Assembly: GCA_964403465.1 (NCBI GenBank)
Contig: CAYOFY010000083.1
Span: 1 to 6,376, forward strand
From: JAFGKM01 sp964403465
GTDB taxonomy: Bacteria; Ratteibacteria; UBA8468; B48-G9; JAFGKM01
Direction: 5' to 3'
DNA length: 6,376 nt
Shown: positions 4,277-6,376 of the stretch, in pieces
How the letters are laid out: every line of letters starts with the position of its first letter
Position numbering within the stretch: position 1 is the first letter of the stretch
The notes under the pieces: model-generated
What the model was told of the DNA's origin: nothing
The model's database searches: none
What the model saw: only the letters and a program-made list of their open reading frames with translations
Made by a program: the position numbers and the translations under genes

Positions 4277-6187
4277 ATGCCCGGGGAAAAAATCTTTACC
4301 TTGAGGGCCGTTTTAACGGGCCTGGTTCTTTCGTTCGTAATAGGAGCCGGTGATGTATATAACCTCATGGTTGTCAAAGGCTCCTACATGTCGCTGGATT
4401 TCACCACTCCCGCAGCAATATTCTTTATTTTCTGGCTGACTCTCTACAACTACTTCGCGAGAAAATTCCTGCCCAGGTTTTCTTTTTCGTTTTCCGAACT
4501 TATCCTGATTTATATCATGATGATAGTCGCCTGCTCCATTCCCACCATGGGATTGACGCTGTATCTCATACCGCTTATAAGCGGAACCAGATACTATGCA
4601 AATATAAGCAACAAATGGGAGGAACTTTTCATATCGCGCATGCAAAAATGGCTTCTTTTACAGGACAACAAGGCCATAAGCTGGTTTTTTGAAGGGATTC
4701 CGCAGGGTCAATCAATACCGTGGGCATCTTGGATAAAACCCCTGTCTGCGTGGGTACCTCTTATCCTGGCAGTATATGCGGTTATGATTCTTCTGATGGT
4801 CGTGATGAGAAAGCAGTGGTCGGAGAGGGAAAAACTGAATTACCCGCTTACAAGGGCTCCCATGCAGCTCATATACTCAGCGGAAAACAACTTATTTAAA
4901 AACGGGATATTCTGGGCGGGTTTCATCATCCCCGTCATCTTCGGGTGCATAAACGCGCTGCATTTCTATTTCCCTCTCTTCCCGCACGTCGGCCTTGGAA
5001 AAGGTATTCCAATATTCAGAAGAACGATGAGCTTGATATTCCTTGTGAGTTTTCCCATGATAGGATTCAGTTATTTTGTGAGCCTGCCGCTCTCTTTCAG
5101 CCTGTGGTTCTTCTCCCTTTTCTCGACGTTACAACAGGGAATTTTCAATATGACCGGTTTCGGTATTACCGAGTTTATCCCGTACACCGAGGAGAGTCCC
5201 GTGATCGGGTGGGCGGCATTCGGAACACTGATAGTGATAGTTCTTTACGGTTTCTGGAAATCAAGGAGGTATCTGGCGGATGTCTGCAGAAAGGCGGTCG
5301 GGAAGAAAACCGGCCTGTCTGATGAGGAGGAAATTGTCTCCTACAGGACTTCATTCTTCGGGATAATCTTCGCACTGGTGTTCATATTCCTGTGGCTTGT
5401 TGCAAGCGGCTTGCCGCCCATCGCGTCGGCCATATTCATCTTTTTCGCCTTTGTCATATTCATAGGCATAACGAGGGTGATCACGGAAGGAGGGCTTGCG
5501 GCCACGAGAGCCCCTGTCATTGCACCCGTTGCAACTACCTCCCTGCTGGGTTCAAACGCCCTGGGGGTGTCCGGCCTTGCTTCCCTGGGGATGTCGTTTG
5601 TCTATACTTCAGACGTCAGAACCTTTGTCATGGCTTCAGTGGCAAACGGGCTGAAGATGCTGGAAGACATAAAGAAAAGAAAGAGAATCGTTTTCTGGGC
5701 GATTCTTCTTTCTATCCTTGTCGCACTTTTTTCATCCATATGGGCAACGATAATTCTGGGATACAAATACGGAGCCGTAAATGCCGAATCATGGTTTTTC
5801 ATTTCGGGTCCGCAATATCCATGGCGCTACATAGCAGAGCAGATAAAGAACCCTCAGGGGACTCGCTGGCTGTATCTTTCATTTGCAGGCGCAGGTGTCT
5901 TATTCGCAATATTCTTGCAGGCTATGAGAATGAGATTTCTGTGGTTTCCGTTTCATCCTCTCGGTTTTGCTTTTTCAACTCTGTATATGACGAAAAACCT
6001 CTGGTTCTCAATATTCATAGCGTGGCTTATCAAGACCATGTTGCTGAGATACGGAGGGGCAAAGGTACATGAAAAAGGCAAGAACTTTTTCGTGGGGCTC
6101 ATAGTAGGGCAGTTTGTATTGAACGGCGTCGTGCTTATCATAGATTGTTTTACGGGAAGAAGCGGCAATGTCTTATTCTGGGCATAA
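4277..6187 (+). CDS. DUF6785/DUF6784-type polytopic membrane protein
   Basis: An integral membrane protein of 636 residues from the chosen start. GAGG (4267-4270) is 6 bases upstream of the ATG at 4277. The ATG at 4265 would add four residues but has AGGA only one base away, so I prefer 4277. About 13 hydrophobic segments can be placed, roughly at 8-28, 45-62, 74-102, 156-178, 212-236, 250-284 (perhaps two helices), 308-328, 359-378, 383-400, 472-496, 533-550, 574-590 and 603-623, with a basic and acidic cytoplasmic-looking stretch near 330-355. Conserved-looking pieces are IGAGDVYN near the first helix, RVITEGGLAATRAPV (about 400-414) and FHPLGFAF (559-566). Length and these motifs match what I know as DUF6785 (N-terminal) plus DUF6784 (C-terminal), a family of unknown function with a look reminiscent of OPT-type oligopeptide transporters. 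Transport is inferred. It shares a divergent control region with the hydrolase-like gene, which suggests import of that enzyme's substrate. No frameshift seen. Confidence 0.88.
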   Translation: MPGEKIFTLRAVLTGLVLSFVIGAGDVYNLMVVKGSYMSLDFTTPAAIFFIFWLTLYNYFARKFLPRFSFSFSELILIYIMMIVACSIPTMGLTLYLIPLISGTRYYANISNKWEELFISRMQKWLLLQDNKAISWFFEGIPQGQSIPWASWIKPLSAWVPLILAVYAVMILLMVVMRKQWSEREKLNYPLTRAPMQLIYSAENNLFKNGIFWAGFIIPVIFGCINALHFYFPLFPHVGLGKGIPIFRRTMSLIFLVSFPMIGFSYFVSLPLSFSLWFFSLFSTLQQGIFNMTGFGITEFIPYTEESPVIGWAAFGTLIVIVLYGFWKSRRYLADVCRKAVGKKTGLSDEEEIVSYRTSFFGIIFALVFIFLWLVASGLPPIASAIFIFFAFVIFIGITRVITEGGLAATRAPVIAPVATTSLLGSNALGVSGLASLGMSFVYTSDVRTFVMASVANGLKMLEDIKKRKRIVFWAILLSILVALFSSIWATIILGYKYGAVNAESWFFISGPQYPWRYIAEQIKNPQGTRWLYLSFAGAGVLFAIFLQAMRMRFLWFPFHPLGFAFSTLYMTKNLWFSIFIAWLIKTMLLRYGGAKVHEKGKNFFVGLIVGQFVLNGVVLIIDCFTGRSGNVLFWA

Positions 6188-6248
6188 TTGGTATTTGTTA
6201 CACACAGACCTGCAAGGATGAGGAAGTGAAAGATTTCCCCGTCACATA
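6188..6248. other. Short convergent intergenic gap
   Basis: The 61 bases between the two convergent stop codons hold no recognisable terminator hairpin with a T-tract on either strand. Confidence 0.4.
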
Positions 6249-6376
6249 TTAATACCTCAGGGCGAGAAAGGCGTGGAGGAAGACCGAAATAAAGAAGACC
6301 CACCAGTAATAACAGTGGTACCTGTAGAATTTCTTGTACCAGTTATAATTGTAAAGTTTCTTAACGAAGGTTCCCA
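6249..6376 (-). CDS. C-terminus of a membrane protein, cut by the window edge
   Basis: The minus strand is open from the edge to the TAA at 6249-6251, giving the last 41 residues of a protein. They start GTFVKKLYNYNWYKKFYRYH, with many Tyr, Phe and Lys, followed by a hydrophobic stretch YYWWVFFISVFLHAFLAL that fits one final membrane helix, then RY at the end. The composition is far from random and is unlike the antisense readings elsewhere, so I think it is real. Two histidines bracket the helix with 13 residues between them (H-x13-H), a spacing known from haem-binding helices of b-type cytochromes, but one helix cannot prove that. The rest of the gene is outside the window, and the family is not identified. 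Confidence 0.7.
   Translation of the reverse strand, partial: GTFVKKLYNYNWYKKFYRYHCYYWWVFFISVFLHAFLALRY

Noticed and set aside
5392..6072. 226-codon plus-strand ORF inside the membrane protein gene
   Set aside because: It is an out-of-frame shadow of a well-supported gene, rich in Cys, His and Arg as expected from reading hydrophobic codons in another frame.
1..6376. CRISPR array, tRNA, rRNA or intact insertion sequence
   Set aside because: No evenly spaced repeats, cloverleaf-like segments, rRNA motifs, transposase motifs or paired terminal repeats with target duplications could be found by reading.

Overview
The window looks like a chromosomal segment of an uncultured bacterium of moderate GC with standard code 11 (Trp is TGG, and TGA is used as a stop). 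The best taxonomic hint is the large membrane protein at 4277-6187, which I recognise as a DUF6785/DUF6784-type protein. As far as I know, that family is found mostly in Planctomycetota, Lentisphaerota, Omnitrophota, Armatimonadota and similar uncultured lineages. The assignment is an inference from memory; no search was run.

Left part (1-1219, mostly minus strand). This is not empty sequence. It holds tiny genes below usual length cut-offs: a 59-residue protein (716-895), a Lys-rich 48-residue protein (475-621) and a possible 25-residue peptide upstream (945-1022). Each has a good Shine-Dalgarno site, and a clear intrinsic terminator follows the last of them (416-450). Beyond it lies a two-CxxC zinc-ribbon-like gene (56-278) broken by one extra base in a G7 run. 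Several sigma70-like promoters point leftwards. Two of them lie in a shared 25-bp block, and a nested inverted repeat separates them from the next gene.

Centre (1185-2548). A solitary AAA+ ATPase with a winged helix and a DUF4143/PD-(D/E)XK-like C-terminus is driven by a perfect-consensus, extended -10 promoter. The promoter's expected start point falls on the A of the ATG, so the mRNA is probably leaderless. A 180-bp spacer with short repeats separates it from the convergent gene that follows.

Right part (2549-6376). A TIM-barrel glycoside-hydrolase-like gene on the minus strand and the DUF6785-type membrane protein on the plus strand are divergently transcribed from a 283-bp region with a promoter for each. 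The hydrolase frame is shifted by one base at an A7 run that reads as A AAA AAA, so it is either a homopolymer error, a young pseudogene or a recoding site. The pairing suggests uptake plus breakdown of a carbohydrate-like compound. The last 128 bases are the C-terminus of a minus-strand membrane protein cut by the window edge.

The unusual points are the operon of tiny genes, the leaderless ATPase, the two homopolymer frameshifts of opposite sign, and the short dispersed motifs around the minus-strand genes. I saw no CRISPR array, tRNA, rRNA or intact insertion sequence.
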